Shown here in pieces: positions 10,149 through 19,693 of a stretch of 64,000 bases of DNA. Origin of the DNA: Caulobacter vibrioides (GTDB lineage Bacteria > Pseudomonadota > Alphaproteobacteria > Caulobacterales > Caulobacteraceae). The position numbers and the translations under genes were made by a program. The stretch lies in assembly GCF_002310375.3 (NCBI RefSeq), contig NZ_CP023315.3:992001-1056000 (forward strand), written 5' to 3'. A model generated the notes under the pieces. It was not told the DNA's origin and ran no database searches. It worked only from the letters and a program-made list of their open reading frames with translations. Position 1 is the stretch's first letter. Every line of letters starts with the position of its first letter.

Positions 10149-10625
10149 CTATTCCGCCACGATCGCCGCCGTCACAGCGCCCAGCGCCTTCACCGCATCA
10201 GCCGGCGCGAGCCGCACCTGTAGCCCTCGCTGGCCGCCGTTGAGGAACACATAGGGCTCGGCCAGGGCGGCGGCTTCCAGCACCGTGGGCAGGCGTTTTT
10301 TCTGGCCGAAGGGGCTGACGCCGCCGACCTTGTAGCCGGTGATGCGTTCGGCGTCGGGCACGGGGGCCATGGCGGCGGACTTGCCCTTCAGGGCGGCGGC
10401 CAGCTTCTTCATGCTGACCTCCTGGTCCGAGGGCAGGATGGCGCAGGCGGGCTTGCCGTCCAGCATCACGATCAGGGTCTTGAGCACCCGGCGCGGGTCT
10501 TCGCCCAGGGCCTCGGCGGCCTGTAGGCCCACGCGCTCCGATCCAGGGTCGTAGTCGTACGTATAGAGATCGAAAGCGACTCCGGCCTTGGTCAAGGCGA
10601 TCGTGGCGGGGGTGCTCTTGGACAT
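10149..10625 (-). CDS. ybaK: YbaK/EbsC-type Cys-tRNA(Pro) deacylase
   Basis: Hydrolyses Cys wrongly loaded on tRNA-Pro, a trans-editing activity known for YbaK. The 158-residue protein opens MSKSTPATIALTKAGVAFDL and has LKTLIVMLDGKPACAILPSD, KKLAAALKGKSA, ERITGYKVGGVSPFG and FLNGGQRGLQV, the family hallmarks including the conserved lysine and the GG-SPFG loop. It starts at ATG 10623-10625 and is divergent from copA across 48 bases. Length is normal. Confidence 0.93.
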   Translation of the reverse strand: MSKSTPATIALTKAGVAFDLYTYDYDPGSERVGLQAAEALGEDPRRVLKTLIVMLDGKPACAILPSDQEVSMKKLAAALKGKSAAMAPVPDAERITGYKVGGVSPFGQKKRLPTVLEAAALAEPYVFLNGGQRGLQVRLAPADAVKALGAVTAAIVAE

Positions 10626-10673
10626 GGCTCGCGTGATACCCAAGTGGTTCGGGTGTTGGAATACGGATCGGCG

Positions 10674-12356
10674 ATGACGGCTTTTGATCGACGCACTTTG
10701 CTGCAAGGCGCCCTGTCCTTGGGCGCGGCGGGACTGCTGCCGGGCTGGGCGACGGCCGCCGGTGCGCAGCGCTCGCCGCCGGCGCTTTCGGGCGAGGAGA
10801 TCAAGCTGACGGTCGGCCACACGATGGCGAAGATCGACGGCAAGGCCGGCCATGCGGTGACCGTCAATGGCGCCATCCCTGGGCCGCTGATCCGGCTGAA
10901 GGAAGGCCAGAACGTCCGCCTGTCGGTGACCAACACCCTGGATGAAGACACCTCGATCCATTGGCATGGCCTGTTGGTGCCGTTCCAGATGGACGGGGTG
11001 CCGGGCGTCAGCTTCCCGGGCGTCAAGCCGGGCGAAACCTTCACCTATGAATTCCCCATCCGCCAGTCGGGTACCTACTGGTGGCACAGCCATTCGGGCT
11101 TGCAGGAGCAGATGGGCCACTACGGGCCGATGATCATCGACCCGGCCGGCGAGGACCCGATCGCCTATGACCGCGAGCATGTGGTCGTGCTGTCGGACTG
11201 GAGCTTCCTGCATCCGCACGAACTGTTCCGGAAGCTGAAGGTCAGCGCCGGCCACTTCAACAGGCAGAAGCAGACCGTCGCCGGGCTGCTGAAAGGCCAG
11301 GACCAGTCGCTGAAGGACCGGGTCGCGTGGGGCCAGATGCGGATGGACCCCACCGACATCGCCGACGTCACGGGCTCGGTCTACACCTATCTGATGAACG
11401 GCCACGGGCCGGGCGACAACTGGACGGGGCTGTTCACGCCCGGCGAGCGCGTGCGGCTGCGCTTCATCAACGCCGGGGCCATGACCATCTTCAACGTCCG
11501 CATCCCGGGCCTGTCGCTGGAGGTGGTGGGAACCGACGGCCAGCTGGTCTCGCCGGTGACCGTGGACGAGTTCCAGATCGCCCCCGCCGAGACCTTCGAC
11601 GTCATCGTGCGGCCCACGCAAGACAAGGCCTTCACCCTGGTGGCCGAGGCCTCGGACCGGTCGGGCATGGCGCGCGGGACCCTGGCGCCGCGCCTGGGCA
11701 TGACCGCCCCTGTTCCGCCGCTGCGCCGGCGTCCGCTGGCGAACATGAAGGACATGGGCATGGGCGACATGCACCACGGGATGGATATGCCCGGCATGGA
11801 CATGTCGATGCGGGCCCAGTCCAACGCGCCGAACGTGCCGCTCACGCCGGGCGTGCAGACCATCTCGCCGATGCCGATGGACCGGATGGCCGAGCCGCCG
11901 CAGGGGCTGGAGGACGCCGGTCACCGCGTGCTGACCTATGCGGATCTCGCCAGCCTCTATCCGCCCAAGGACCCCCGTCCGCCGGGCCGGACGATCGAGA
12001 TCCACCTGACCGGCAATATGGAGCGCTTCATGTGGGCGTTCGACGGCGAGGCGTTCGGACCGCTCAAGAAACCGATCGCCTTCCAACGCGATGAGCGCGC
12101 GCGGGTGGTGCTGATCAACGACACCATGATGGCCCATCCGATCCACCTGCACGGCCACTTCTTCGAACTGGTCAACGGTCAGGACCGCCAGCCGCTGAAG
12201 CACACGGTCAATGTCGCGCCCGGCGGCAAGGTCGCCTTCGACCTGACGGCCGACGAGCCCGGCGACTGGGCCTTCCACTGCCATATGCTGCTGCACATGC
12301 ATGCGGGGATGTTCAATGTCGTCACCGTGCGACCGCTCGATGGAGCCGCCGCGTGA
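10674..12356 (+). CDS. copA: CopA/PcoA-type multicopper oxidase
   Basis: Periplasmic copper oxidase that protects against copper, probably by oxidising Cu(I). The start at ATG 10674 gives a twin-arginine signal (DRRTLLQGALSLGAAGLLPG) that would export the folded, metal-loaded enzyme. All four copper-binding stretches are present: SIHWHGLLVP, WWHSHSGLQEQMG, HPIHLHGHFFE and HCHMLLHMHAGM. A methionine/histidine-rich patch (MKDMGMGDMHHGMDMPGMDM, about residues 360-382) is typical of CopA. 560 residues is normal. It overlaps copB by 4 bases. In Caulobacter the pair is called pcoAB. Confidence 0.95.
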   Translation: MTAFDRRTLLQGALSLGAAGLLPGWATAAGAQRSPPALSGEEIKLTVGHTMAKIDGKAGHAVTVNGAIPGPLIRLKEGQNVRLSVTNTLDEDTSIHWHGLLVPFQMDGVPGVSFPGVKPGETFTYEFPIRQSGTYWWHSHSGLQEQMGHYGPMIIDPAGEDPIAYDREHVVVLSDWSFLHPHELFRKLKVSAGHFNRQKQTVAGLLKGQDQSLKDRVAWGQMRMDPTDIADVTGSVYTYLMNGHGPGDNWTGLFTPGERVRLRFINAGAMTIFNVRIPGLSLEVVGTDGQLVSPVTVDEFQIAPAETFDVIVRPTQDKAFTLVAEASDRSGMARGTLAPRLGMTAPVPPLRRRPLANMKDMGMGDMHHGMDMPGMDMSMRAQSNAPNVPLTPGVQTISPMPMDRMAEPPQGLEDAGHRVLTYADLASLYPPKDPRPPGRTIEIHLTGNMERFMWAFDGEAFGPLKKPIAFQRDERARVVLINDTMMAHPIHLHGHFFELVNGQDRQPLKHTVNVAPGGKVAFDLTADEPGDWAFHCHMLLHMHAGMFNVVTVRPLDGAAA

Positions 12357-13225
12357 TCATCGACCTGCAGCATGAGCATCATCATCCCGCGCCCGCCGCC
12401 CCGGTGAGCGCGCCTGCGCCCAAGGCGGCGGACCCGCACGCCGGTCACCGCATGCCCGCCGCTCAGCCGGCGGCGGCCGATCCGCATGCGGGTCATCACA
12501 TGCATCACGCCGCGCCGGCCGCGCCTGCGTCGGCGAGCGCGCCGCCGCCGATCCCCACCGACCACGCCGCCGAGCGCTTCTACAGCCCAGCCGTGATGGC
12601 CGCCGCCCGCGCCCAGCTGATGAAGGAGCACGGCGGCGGAACGGCCTGGATCGTCCGCGCCGACGTGGCTGAGCAGCGCTTCCGCAAGGGCGAGGACGCC
12701 CAGGCCTTTGAAGGCGAGGCCTGGTGGGGCAGCGACGCGCGCAAGTGGGTGGTCAAGGCGCGGGGCGAGCGTGTCGACGGCCACGGCTGGGAGACGGCCG
12801 AGTTGGAGGGCCTGAAGGCCTGGCCGATCGGTCCCTATTTCGACCTACAGGCGGGCGTGCGCTACGACCTTTCACCGAAGGGGCGCAGCTACGCCACGGT
12901 CGGCTTCGAGGGGCTGGCGCCCTACTGGTTCGAGCTGCAGGGCGCGGCCTATGTCTCTGATCGCGGCGACGTCTCGGCCAGGGCCGAGGCCTCCTATGAC
13001 CTGCGCCTGACCCAGAGGCTGATCCTGCAACCGCGCCTGGAGGCCGATCTGGCCGAGGCCGGGGCAGGGCGGCTCGAGGGCGGCTTGCGCCTGCGCTACG
13101 AGATCAAGCGCGAGTTCGCGCCCTATGTCGGCGTGGTTCGCGAGCGGGCGTTCGGACCCGCGCGGGAGGCCGGCGAGCGCGCCGGGGCGACGGCGGTGGT
13201 GATCGGCGTCAGCGCCTGGCGGTAG
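12353..13225 (+). CDS. copB: CopB/PcoB-type copper resistance protein, no visible signal peptide
   Basis: Family members are outer-membrane beta-barrel proteins that bind or export copper. This 290-residue protein starts at a GTG inside the copA stop (GTGA overlap). The first 60 residues are His/Pro/Ala-rich (HEHHHPAP, two PHAGH motifs, HHMHHAAP), fitting copper binding. The barrel part follows from about residue 75 (AERFYSPAVMAAARAQLM, WWGSDARKWVVKARGE, LRLTQRLILQPRLEADL, YEIKREFAPYVGV) and ends in WR. No hydrophobic signal peptide is found at this start or in the same frame upstream, which is odd for an outer-membrane protein. Confidence 0.88.
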   Translation: MIIDLQHEHHHPAPAAPVSAPAPKAADPHAGHRMPAAQPAAADPHAGHHMHHAAPAAPASASAPPPIPTDHAAERFYSPAVMAAARAQLMKEHGGGTAWIVRADVAEQRFRKGEDAQAFEGEAWWGSDARKWVVKARGERVDGHGWETAELEGLKAWPIGPYFDLQAGVRYDLSPKGRSYATVGFEGLAPYWFELQGAAYVSDRGDVSARAEASYDLRLTQRLILQPRLEADLAEAGAGRLEGGLRLRYEIKREFAPYVGVVRERAFGPAREAGERAGATAVVIGVSAWR

Positions 13226-13262
13226 GCGGCCAGACCCGTTCGGCGATGCGCATGATCTTGGG

Positions 13263-13366
13263 TGTCATCCCGGAAAGCCCAGAGGGCTTATCCGGGACCC
13301 AGGGGCCAAGCGCCGTGCGGCGGCCCCTGGGTCCCGGCTCTCCGCTGCGCTGCGGCCGGGATGACA
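13263..13366. repeat. Dispersed palindromic repeat, family A (copy 3)
   Basis: TGTCATCCCGG at the left, GGCCGGGATGACA at the right, with GGGACCCAGGGGCC and GGCCCCTGGGTCCC inner arms. It occupies much of the 276-base gap before the acyl-CoA ligase; the rest of the gap shows nothing further. Confidence 0.88.
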
Positions 13367-13501
13367 GGCTTTAGGGCGGCAAGGACGACGCACCATCGTC
13401 AGAGTTTGCCATCCCGTAAAGGATAGCTTGCCGCCAGGGTCAACCTGTCCCAACATCTGTTTGACCGGACGCAGAGCCGGCGAGCGAGGGAGACAGGCTG
13501 G

Positions 13502-15094
13502 ATGTCCGACGCGATCGACTTCGACCGCATGAACACCCTGGGCGACGTGCCGCGCTATCACGCCGAGGCGCGGCCCGACGCGGTGGCCTTCAGCTTCGAG
13601 GGGCGCGAGACGACCTTCGCCCAGCTGGACCGGCATACCAACCAGGTGGCCAACGCCCTGATCGCGGCGGGCCTGTCGACCGGCGACCGCATCGCCTATG
13701 TCGGCAAGAACAGCGACCACTATTTCGAGCTCCTGCTCGGCGCCGCCAAGGCGGGCGTGGTCACCACGCCGATCGGCTGGCGCCTGGCCGCGCCCGAGAT
13801 CGCCTATATCGTCGGCGACAGCGAGGCCAAGCTGGTCTTTGTCGGCCGCGAGCTGATCGGGCATGTGGATGCGGTCGCCGCCGAACTGACCCATCGCCCC
13901 GTGGTCATCGCCATGGAGCCCGAGGACGCCGGCGACTACCAAACCTTCGAAGGCTGGCGCGACGCGGCCAGCGCGGTTGATCCGCACAAGCCGATCCAGA
14001 TCTCGGACATCGCCATCCAGCTCTACACCTCGGGCACCACGGGGCGGCCCAAGGGCGCGATGCTGACCCATCACAACCTCCTGGGCATGCGGCGCGAGGC
14101 GGCCAAGAATCCGCTGGAGTGGAACCAGTGGGGGCCCAGCGACGTCAGCCTGGTGGCCATGCCGGTGGCCCATATCGGCGGCACCGGCTGGGGTCTGGTG
14201 GGCCTGATCAACGGCGCCAAGGGCGTGGTCGCCCGCGAGTTCGACCCAACCAAGGTGCTGGACTTCATCGAGAAGGATCGCATCTCCAAGATGTTCATGG
14301 TGCCGGCGGCGCTGCAGATCGTGGTGCGGCTGCCGAGGGCCCGCGAGGTCGACTATTCGCGCCTGACCCACATCCTGTATGGCGCCGCGCCCATTCCGCT
14401 CGACTTGCTGCGCGAGTGCATGGAGGTGTTCGGCTGCGGCTTCGTCCAGCAGTACGGCATGACTGAGACGACCGGCACGGTGGTGTATCTGCCGCCGGAG
14501 GATCATGATCCGGCCGGCAACAAGCGCATGCGCGCCGCGGGCCTGCCGATGCCCGGCGTTGAGCTGAAGATCATCGATGAGGCCGGCGTGAGCTTGCCGC
14601 CCAATACGGTGGGCGAGGTGGCCGTACGCTCCAGCGCCAACATGGCCGGCTACTGGAAGCTGGACGAGGCCACGGCCAAGACCATGGACGCCGACGGCTG
14701 GCTGCGCACCGGCGACGCCGGCTATCTGGACGAGGACGGCTATCTGTTCATCCACGACCGGGTGAAGGACATGATCATCTCGGGCGGCGAGAACATCTAT
14801 CCCGCCGAGGTTGAGAGCGCCGTCTATGGCCACCCGCACGTGGCCGAGGTGGCGGTGATCGGCGTGCCCGATGACAAGTGGGGCGAGGCCGTCAAGGCGG
14901 TGGTCGCGCCCAAGCCCGGCGTCACGCCCGACGCCGACGACATCATCGCCTTCGCCCGCACCCGCATCGCCCACTTCAAGGCCCCCAAGAGCGTGGACTT
15001 CATCCCGGCCCTGCCGAGGAATGCGTCGGGCAAGATCCTGCGGCGAGAGCTGCGGGCGCCGTATTGGGAGGGGCGGGAGCGGCAGGTGAATTGA
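13502..15094 (+). CDS. Fatty-acyl-CoA synthetase (AMP-binding)
   Basis: Activates a carboxylic acid, probably a medium- or long-chain fatty acid, to its CoA thioester through an acyl-adenylate, in the cytoplasm. The 530-residue ANL-superfamily protein shows the P-loop YTSGTTGRPKGAM near residue 180, QQYGMTETTG near residue 318, GDAGYLDEDGYLFIHDRVKD near residue 405, and the C-terminal lysine motif PRNASGKILRRELR. The start ATG at 13502 follows GAGGGAGAC. It stands alone; convergent with the next gene. The exact acid cannot be read from sequence. Confidence 0.92.
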   Translation: MSDAIDFDRMNTLGDVPRYHAEARPDAVAFSFEGRETTFAQLDRHTNQVANALIAAGLSTGDRIAYVGKNSDHYFELLLGAAKAGVVTTPIGWRLAAPEIAYIVGDSEAKLVFVGRELIGHVDAVAAELTHRPVVIAMEPEDAGDYQTFEGWRDAASAVDPHKPIQISDIAIQLYTSGTTGRPKGAMLTHHNLLGMRREAAKNPLEWNQWGPSDVSLVAMPVAHIGGTGWGLVGLINGAKGVVAREFDPTKVLDFIEKDRISKMFMVPAALQIVVRLPRAREVDYSRLTHILYGAAPIPLDLLRECMEVFGCGFVQQYGMTETTGTVVYLPPEDHDPAGNKRMRAAGLPMPGVELKIIDEAGVSLPPNTVGEVAVRSSANMAGYWKLDEATAKTMDADGWLRTGDAGYLDEDGYLFIHDRVKDMIISGGENIYPAEVESAVYGHPHVAEVAVIGVPDDKWGEAVKAVVAPKPGVTPDADDIIAFARTRIAHFKAPKSVDFIPALPRNASGKILRRELRAPYWEGRERQVN

Positions 15095-15100
15095 GCTAAA

Positions 15101-15215
15101 TCCTCCCCCTCGCGGGGGAGGTGGCGCGAAGCGCCGGAGGGGGAAGTTCTCCTGGCCCGGCCTCATCCCCCTCCGTCGCCCCTCCGGGTCGACACCTCCC
15201 CCGCTGGGGGGAGGA
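15101..15215. repeat. Dispersed palindromic repeat, family B (copy 2)
   Basis: TCCTCCCCC...GGGGGAGGTGGCGCG and its mirror ACACCTCCCCC...GGGGGGAGGA. It sits exactly between two convergent stop codons (15094 and 15221), where it could serve as a bidirectional hairpin. Confidence 0.85.
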
Positions 15216-15220
15216 TCGTT

Positions 15221-16144
15221 TCACTCCACAAACGCCTCGACGCGCTCGCGATCCCCCACCAGGAACGCATCGGCCACCAGCGACAGCGGGCGCACATCGA
15301 CCTCTGAGCGCCCCTCGGCGATCAGGGTGGCGAAGCGGTCGTAGAGGCCGGGATATTCGCGATTTTCGCCGACCTCTATCGCCTGGCCGTCGATCGTCAG
15401 CTCGGCCCCGCCCAGCGACAGCTTCAGCACGCCGTCGTCGGTCCAGGCGGTGATGTCCCAGGTCTGCGGGCCGGTCTGCAGGAAGTCGAGATCGGCGGTG
15501 ATCGGCACGCCGTCCACGGTGGTCATGTCCACATGGCCGGCGATCGGGGCCTGGACGTTCTCCGGAACCTGCAGCTGCGCGGCGGTGACGAACACCTCGG
15601 CGGGCATGATCTCGGTCAGGATCGACAGGGCGTTGATGGCCGGATCGAAGACGCCCATGCCGCCGGCCTGCCAGATCCAGGCCTGGCCCGGATGCCAGCG
15701 ACGGACGTCTTCACGCCATTCGATGGCCAGCTTGTGCAAGCGCCGCTCCGCCAGCCAGGCCTTGGCCTGGGGCACGCCGGCCGCGAAGCGCGAGTGCCAG
15801 CTGGTGAACAGGACGACCCCCTGGTCGCGGGCGACGGCGGCCAGCTCATGGACCTCGCCGACCGTCACGCCCGGCGGCTTTTCGAGAAATACGTGCTTGC
15901 CCGCGCGCAGCGCCGTCAGCGCCGTCTCGCGCCGCACTTGCGGCGGGGTGCACAGGGCCACGGCGTCCACCGCCGGGCCTTGGGCCAGAAGCTCATCGAT
16001 ATCGTGGAAAACCGGCAAATCGCCGTGGGCCGGACGTCCGTGGCTGGCGGCCGCGACCAGGGAAAAGCGCGGATCCCCGCCGATCGCGGGAAGATGCTGG
16101 TCGTGGGCGATCTTGCCCAGGCCGACGATGCCGATCCGGATCAC
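15221..16144 (-). CDS. Gfo/Idh/MocA oxidoreductase, galactose/arabinose 1-dehydrogenase-like
   Basis: NAD(P)-dependent sugar dehydrogenase, probably oxidising an aldose such as D-galactose or L-arabinose at C1. The 307-residue protein has an N-terminal Rossmann fold (IGIVGLGKIAHDQHLPAI), the family's catalytic EKPPGVT lysine motif near residue 90, SWHSRFA, and EWREDVRRWHPGQAW-IWQ, which I recognise from the bacterial galactose 1-dehydrogenase/arabinose 1-dehydrogenase branch. Length fits that branch. No sugar-acid genes adjoin it. Substrate assignment is tentative. Confidence 0.82.
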   Translation of the reverse strand: MIRIGIVGLGKIAHDQHLPAIGGDPRFSLVAAASHGRPAHGDLPVFHDIDELLAQGPAVDAVALCTPPQVRRETALTALRAGKHVFLEKPPGVTVGEVHELAAVARDQGVVLFTSWHSRFAAGVPQAKAWLAERRLHKLAIEWREDVRRWHPGQAWIWQAGGMGVFDPAINALSILTEIMPAEVFVTAAQLQVPENVQAPIAGHVDMTTVDGVPITADLDFLQTGPQTWDITAWTDDGVLKLSLGGAELTIDGQAIEVGENREYPGLYDRFATLIAEGRSEVDVRPLSLVADAFLVGDRERVEAFVE

Positions 16145-16221
16145 GCTGCTTGTCTCCCCTTCGCCGCGACAGGGCGGTGGCCCTAATTATGCGATCAATG
16201 GCGCGAGGCAAACCGACGGGC

Positions 16222-16253
16222 AAAAAAAGGAGCGTCGCGGGGGGCGACGCTCC
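16222..16253 (-). terminator. Rho-independent terminator after GH3 gene
   Basis: On the minus strand a perfect 10-bp stem (GGAGCGTCGC/GCGACGCTCC, 5-base G/C loop) is followed by seven T. It lies 60 bases beyond the GH3 stop codon. Confidence 0.88.
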
Positions 16254-16313
16254 TGAAGACGGGAAGAGACGCAGGGAACGGTGGGAGGCGTGCAGCCGCC
16301 TCCCGCCGGCTCA

Positions 16314-18590
16314 CTACTTCGCCGCCGGGGAAACCGGCAGGCTCCGAGCCGCCAGTGTGACCTGGGCGGTGGAGGAGATGGCCCGGGACGAAGCGCCCAG
16401 GGCGATGTCGTACTGGCCGGCCGCGATCGACCAGCCGTGCGCCTTGCTGTCCCAGACGGCCAGCAGGCGCGGATCGACCGTGACGGTCACGCGCTGGCTG
16501 GCCCCGGGGGCGAGGGAAACCTTCTGGAAGCCGGCCAGGCGCTTGGGCGCTTCCCAGCCACCGGCCTTGGGACCGACATAGACCTGAGGCACGTCCTTGC
16601 CGGGACGCTGGCCCACGTTCTTGACCTCGAAGCTGACCGTTAGCCTGTCGCCAGAGGCGCTGGCCGTCAGGTTCGAATAGGCGAACTGGGTGTAGGACAG
16701 GCCGTGTCCGAAGGCGAATAGCGGCTCGATCTTCTTCAGGTCGTACCACTTGTAGCCGACCGCGGCGCCTTCCAGCGTGTAGTCGACGTCGAACATCTCG
16801 CCGTCAGGCTTGCCCAGACCGTCCAGCTTGGGACGCGGCAGTTCGGCGACGCTCTTGGGGAAGGTCACCGGCAGGCGGCCCGAGGCGTCCACCTCGCCGG
16901 TCAGGACGCGGGCGATAGCCTCGCCGCCGGCCGTGCCGGGGAACCAAGCCTCGACCACGGCGCCGACCTTGTCGAGCCAGGGCATCAGCACAGGGCCGCC
17001 GGTCAGCAACACGACGACCGTCTTCTTGTTGGCCGAGGCCACGGCGTCGATCGTCGCGTCCTGGTTCTTGGGCAGGTTCAGGGTCGTAACGTCGACCGAC
17101 TCGGTGGTCCACTGGTCGGCGAAGACCAGGGCGAGATCACTGGACGCCGCCAGCTTAGCGGCGCGGGCCGGATCGGTCCCGTCGTCATAAACGACCTTGG
17201 CGCCGGGATAGCGTGCGGCGATCGCCTTCAGCGGCGACGAGGGATAGTAGATCACCGGGCCCGGCCAGGTCTTGGGCTCCAGGCCCTGCACGGCGCGGCC
17301 GCCGACGGGATAGACCTGCGAGGAGCCGCCGCCCGACAGCACGCCCACATCGGCATAGGCGCCGATCACGGCGATGGTCTTGGCGGTCTTGGCCAGGGGC
17401 AGCAGGCCGCCGTCGTTCTTCAGGAGCACGATGCCTTCCTCGGCGTCGGCCTGGGTGATCTTGGCGTGGGCGGCCAGGGTCTCGGCCGGCAGGGCCAGCG
17501 GCGCGCCCGTCAGCGGGTGGTCGACCACGCCGCTGGCGAACATCGCGCGCAACACGCGGCGGGCCATGTCGTCGACGCGAGCCTGGCTGACGGCGCCCGA
17601 AGCGAGATCGGCTTTCAGCGGCGCGGCAAAGAAGGGCTGCTTGTCGAAGGCGTCGCCCGCCGACTCCTGGTCAAGGCCCGCGTTGGCGGCCTTGGCCGAC
17701 GAGTGGGCCGCGCCCCAGTCGGACATCACATAGCCCTTGTAGCCCCAGTCCTTCTTCAGAACCTTGTTGAGCAGCCAGTCGCTCTCGCAGGCATAGACCG
17801 AATTGACGCGGTTATAGGCGCACATCACCGAGTGCGGGTCGGACTGCTCGATGGCGAACTGGAACGCCAGCAGGTCGGACATCCGCGCGGCGGTGTCGTC
17901 GATGTTCGAGCTGACCACGAAGCGCCCGGTCTCCTGGGCGTTCAGCGCATAGTGCTTGATGGTCGAGATGATGTTGTTGGACTGGATACCCCGGATCTGG
18001 GCGGCGACCATGACGCCGGCCAGCAGCGGATCCTCGCCGCCATATTCGAAGTTGCGGCCGTTGCGCGGCTCACGGACCAGATTGACGCCGCCGGCCAGCT
18101 GCACGTTGAAGCCGGAGTCGCGGGCCTCCTTGCCGATCATCGCGCCGCCCTTGAACGCCAGCTCCGGGTTCCAGGTCGCGGTGGTGGCCATGCCCGAGGG
18201 CAGGGCGGTGCGCTCGCGGAATTCCTTGGCGCTGCCCTGGGTGGCGACGCCGACGCCGGCGTCGGTCTGGAACTGGGCCGGGATGCCCAGGCGCGGCACG
18301 CCCGCGACATAGCCCGCCGAGCCCGGCAGGGACTCAGGAATGCGGGTGTACTTCGGCTTCATGTCGGCGCCGAAATAGCCAAAGATCAGCGTGAACTTCT
18401 CATCGTTGGTCATGGCCTTGAGCACGAGGTCCGCGCGCTTGTCGGCGTCCAGGCTCTTGTCCATCCACGGATGCGCGGGCGCGGCGGCCGGCTTGGCGGC
18501 GTCGGCCAGGGCGGGGGTGACGCTCAGCGCCGAGGCCGAGGCGCCGATCAGCAGCGCAAGGGAGAGGCCCCGCAGGGTCGTCGAAGTCAT
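16314..18590 (-). CDS. GH3 beta-glucosidase/xylosidase-type hydrolase, exported
   Basis: Retaining glycosidase that removes beta-linked sugars from oligosaccharides. The 758-residue protein begins with a Sec signal (LSLALLIGASASALSVTPALA), so it acts in the periplasm or outside. It has the GH3 N-domain with KHYALNAQETGR and the nucleophile Asp291 in VMSDWGAAHS, a C-domain (EEGIVLLKNDGGLLPLAK) and a terminal fibronectin-like domain (KPRLDGL... FEVKNVGQRPGKDVPQVYVG). ATG 18588-18590 follows GGAGGAAA. The LacI regulator lies 59 bases upstream on the same strand. Beta-glucosidase is the default guess; the precise sugar is not readable. Confidence 0.9.
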   Translation of the reverse strand: MTSTTLRGLSLALLIGASASALSVTPALADAAKPAAAPAHPWMDKSLDADKRADLVLKAMTNDEKFTLIFGYFGADMKPKYTRIPESLPGSAGYVAGVPRLGIPAQFQTDAGVGVATQGSAKEFRERTALPSGMATTATWNPELAFKGGAMIGKEARDSGFNVQLAGGVNLVREPRNGRNFEYGGEDPLLAGVMVAAQIRGIQSNNIISTIKHYALNAQETGRFVVSSNIDDTAARMSDLLAFQFAIEQSDPHSVMCAYNRVNSVYACESDWLLNKVLKKDWGYKGYVMSDWGAAHSSAKAANAGLDQESAGDAFDKQPFFAAPLKADLASGAVSQARVDDMARRVLRAMFASGVVDHPLTGAPLALPAETLAAHAKITQADAEEGIVLLKNDGGLLPLAKTAKTIAVIGAYADVGVLSGGGSSQVYPVGGRAVQGLEPKTWPGPVIYYPSSPLKAIAARYPGAKVVYDDGTDPARAAKLAASSDLALVFADQWTTESVDVTTLNLPKNQDATIDAVASANKKTVVVLLTGGPVLMPWLDKVGAVVEAWFPGTAGGEAIARVLTGEVDASGRLPVTFPKSVAELPRPKLDGLGKPDGEMFDVDYTLEGAAVGYKWYDLKKIEPLFAFGHGLSYTQFAYSNLTASASGDRLTVSFEVKNVGQRPGKDVPQVYVGPKAGGWEAPKRLAGFQKVSLAPGASQRVTVTVDPRLLAVWDSKAHGWSIAAGQYDIALGASSRAISSTAQVTLAARSLPVSPAAK

Positions 18591-18649
18591 GTTTCCTCCG
18601 TCGTGTTCTTCTTGGGCCCCGCGCGGTCTCGGACCTTGGCGGGGCGGGT

Positions 18650-19693
18650 TCAGGTCTTGTGTCCGCCGGGCGTATCGCCCCGCACGGGGCCGGTGGATTC
18701 GCGCACCACAAGGCTGTGCTGCGCCAGAAAGGGCGTGTTGGTCTTGCCGGCGCCCTCATTGGCGTTCCACGCCGCGAAGGTCTGCATCGCTCGCAGGGCC
18801 ATCTGGTTGAACGGCTGGCGAATGGTGGTCAGGGTCGGCCAGATGACCCCGGCGATCGGGGCGTCATCAAAGCCCACCACCGACAGGTCGTCGGGAATAC
18901 GAACCCCTCGGCGCTGAGCTTCCATGCAGGTCGCCGCGGCCATGTCGTCATTGGCCGCGAAGATCGCCGTCGGCGGGTTGTCGATATCCAGCAGCGCCTT
19001 GGCCGCCTCCAGGCCCGTCTTGAAGGTGAACTCGCCCTGCACGATCAGCTCGGGCGAAGGGCGGGGCAGGCCGCGCGCGGCGTAGGCCTCGAAGAAGCCG
19101 TTGCGGCGATGGGTGCTGGCGGCGTGGTCCGGGTGGCCGGCGATGTGGCCGATCCGGGTGTGACCCAGCGAGAACAGGTGCTCGACGACCTCGCGCGCGG
19201 CGGCGCGGTCGTCCATGCCGATGGCGGGAAACTGCGGGTCGGGCGTCGTCGGCGTGATCATGACGCAGCGCACGTCCAGCTCGCGCATCAGCTCCTTCAT
19301 CGGGCCAAAGTCGCATTCCGGCGGCAGCAGGATCATTTCGCGGATGCCGCCGTCGCGCACGAAGGCGCGGACGCGGTCCTGCCAGCCGGGGATCGGGCCT
19401 TCGGAGAGATCGACCGACAGGTGGCGGCCGGTCTCGACGCAGGCCAGCAGCAGAGCGTGATGAACGCGGGTGTGGTAGCCGCCCGACGGGTCGCCCATCA
19501 GCACGCCGACCGAGCCCGAGCCCTGCGAGCGCAGGCTGCGCGCCACCGCGCTGGGCTGGTAGCCGAGGTCCTGCATGGCCGTGCGGACGCGATCGCGCGT
19601 CTTGGCGCTGACGCTCTCATGATCGTTGAGAACGCGGGAGACGGTCTTGGGCGAGACGCCCGCCCGCTCGGCCACGTCGGTGATCGTCGTCAT
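18650..19693 (-). CDS. LacI-family transcriptional regulator
   Basis: Sugar-responsive repressor. The 347-residue protein has the N-terminal LacI helix-turn-helix and hinge (TTITDVAERAGVSPKTVSRV, then YQPSAVARSLRS) and a periplasmic-binding-like effector domain (IGMDDRAAAREVVEHL, GHTRIGHIAGHP, AIFAANDDMAAA, GFDDAPIAGVIWP). It lies directly upstream of the GH3 gene and divergent from the TonB receptor, whose leader holds two LacI-type palindromes. It probably controls both; the inducing sugar is unknown. Confidence 0.93.
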   Translation of the reverse strand: MTTITDVAERAGVSPKTVSRVLNDHESVSAKTRDRVRTAMQDLGYQPSAVARSLRSQGSGSVGVLMGDPSGGYHTRVHHALLLACVETGRHLSVDLSEGPIPGWQDRVRAFVRDGGIREMILLPPECDFGPMKELMRELDVRCVMITPTTPDPQFPAIGMDDRAAAREVVEHLFSLGHTRIGHIAGHPDHAASTHRRNGFFEAYAARGLPRPSPELIVQGEFTFKTGLEAAKALLDIDNPPTAIFAANDDMAAATCMEAQRRGVRIPDDLSVVGFDDAPIAGVIWPTLTTIRQPFNQMALRAMQTFAAWNANEGAGKTNTPFLAQHSLVVRESTGPVRGDTPGGHKT

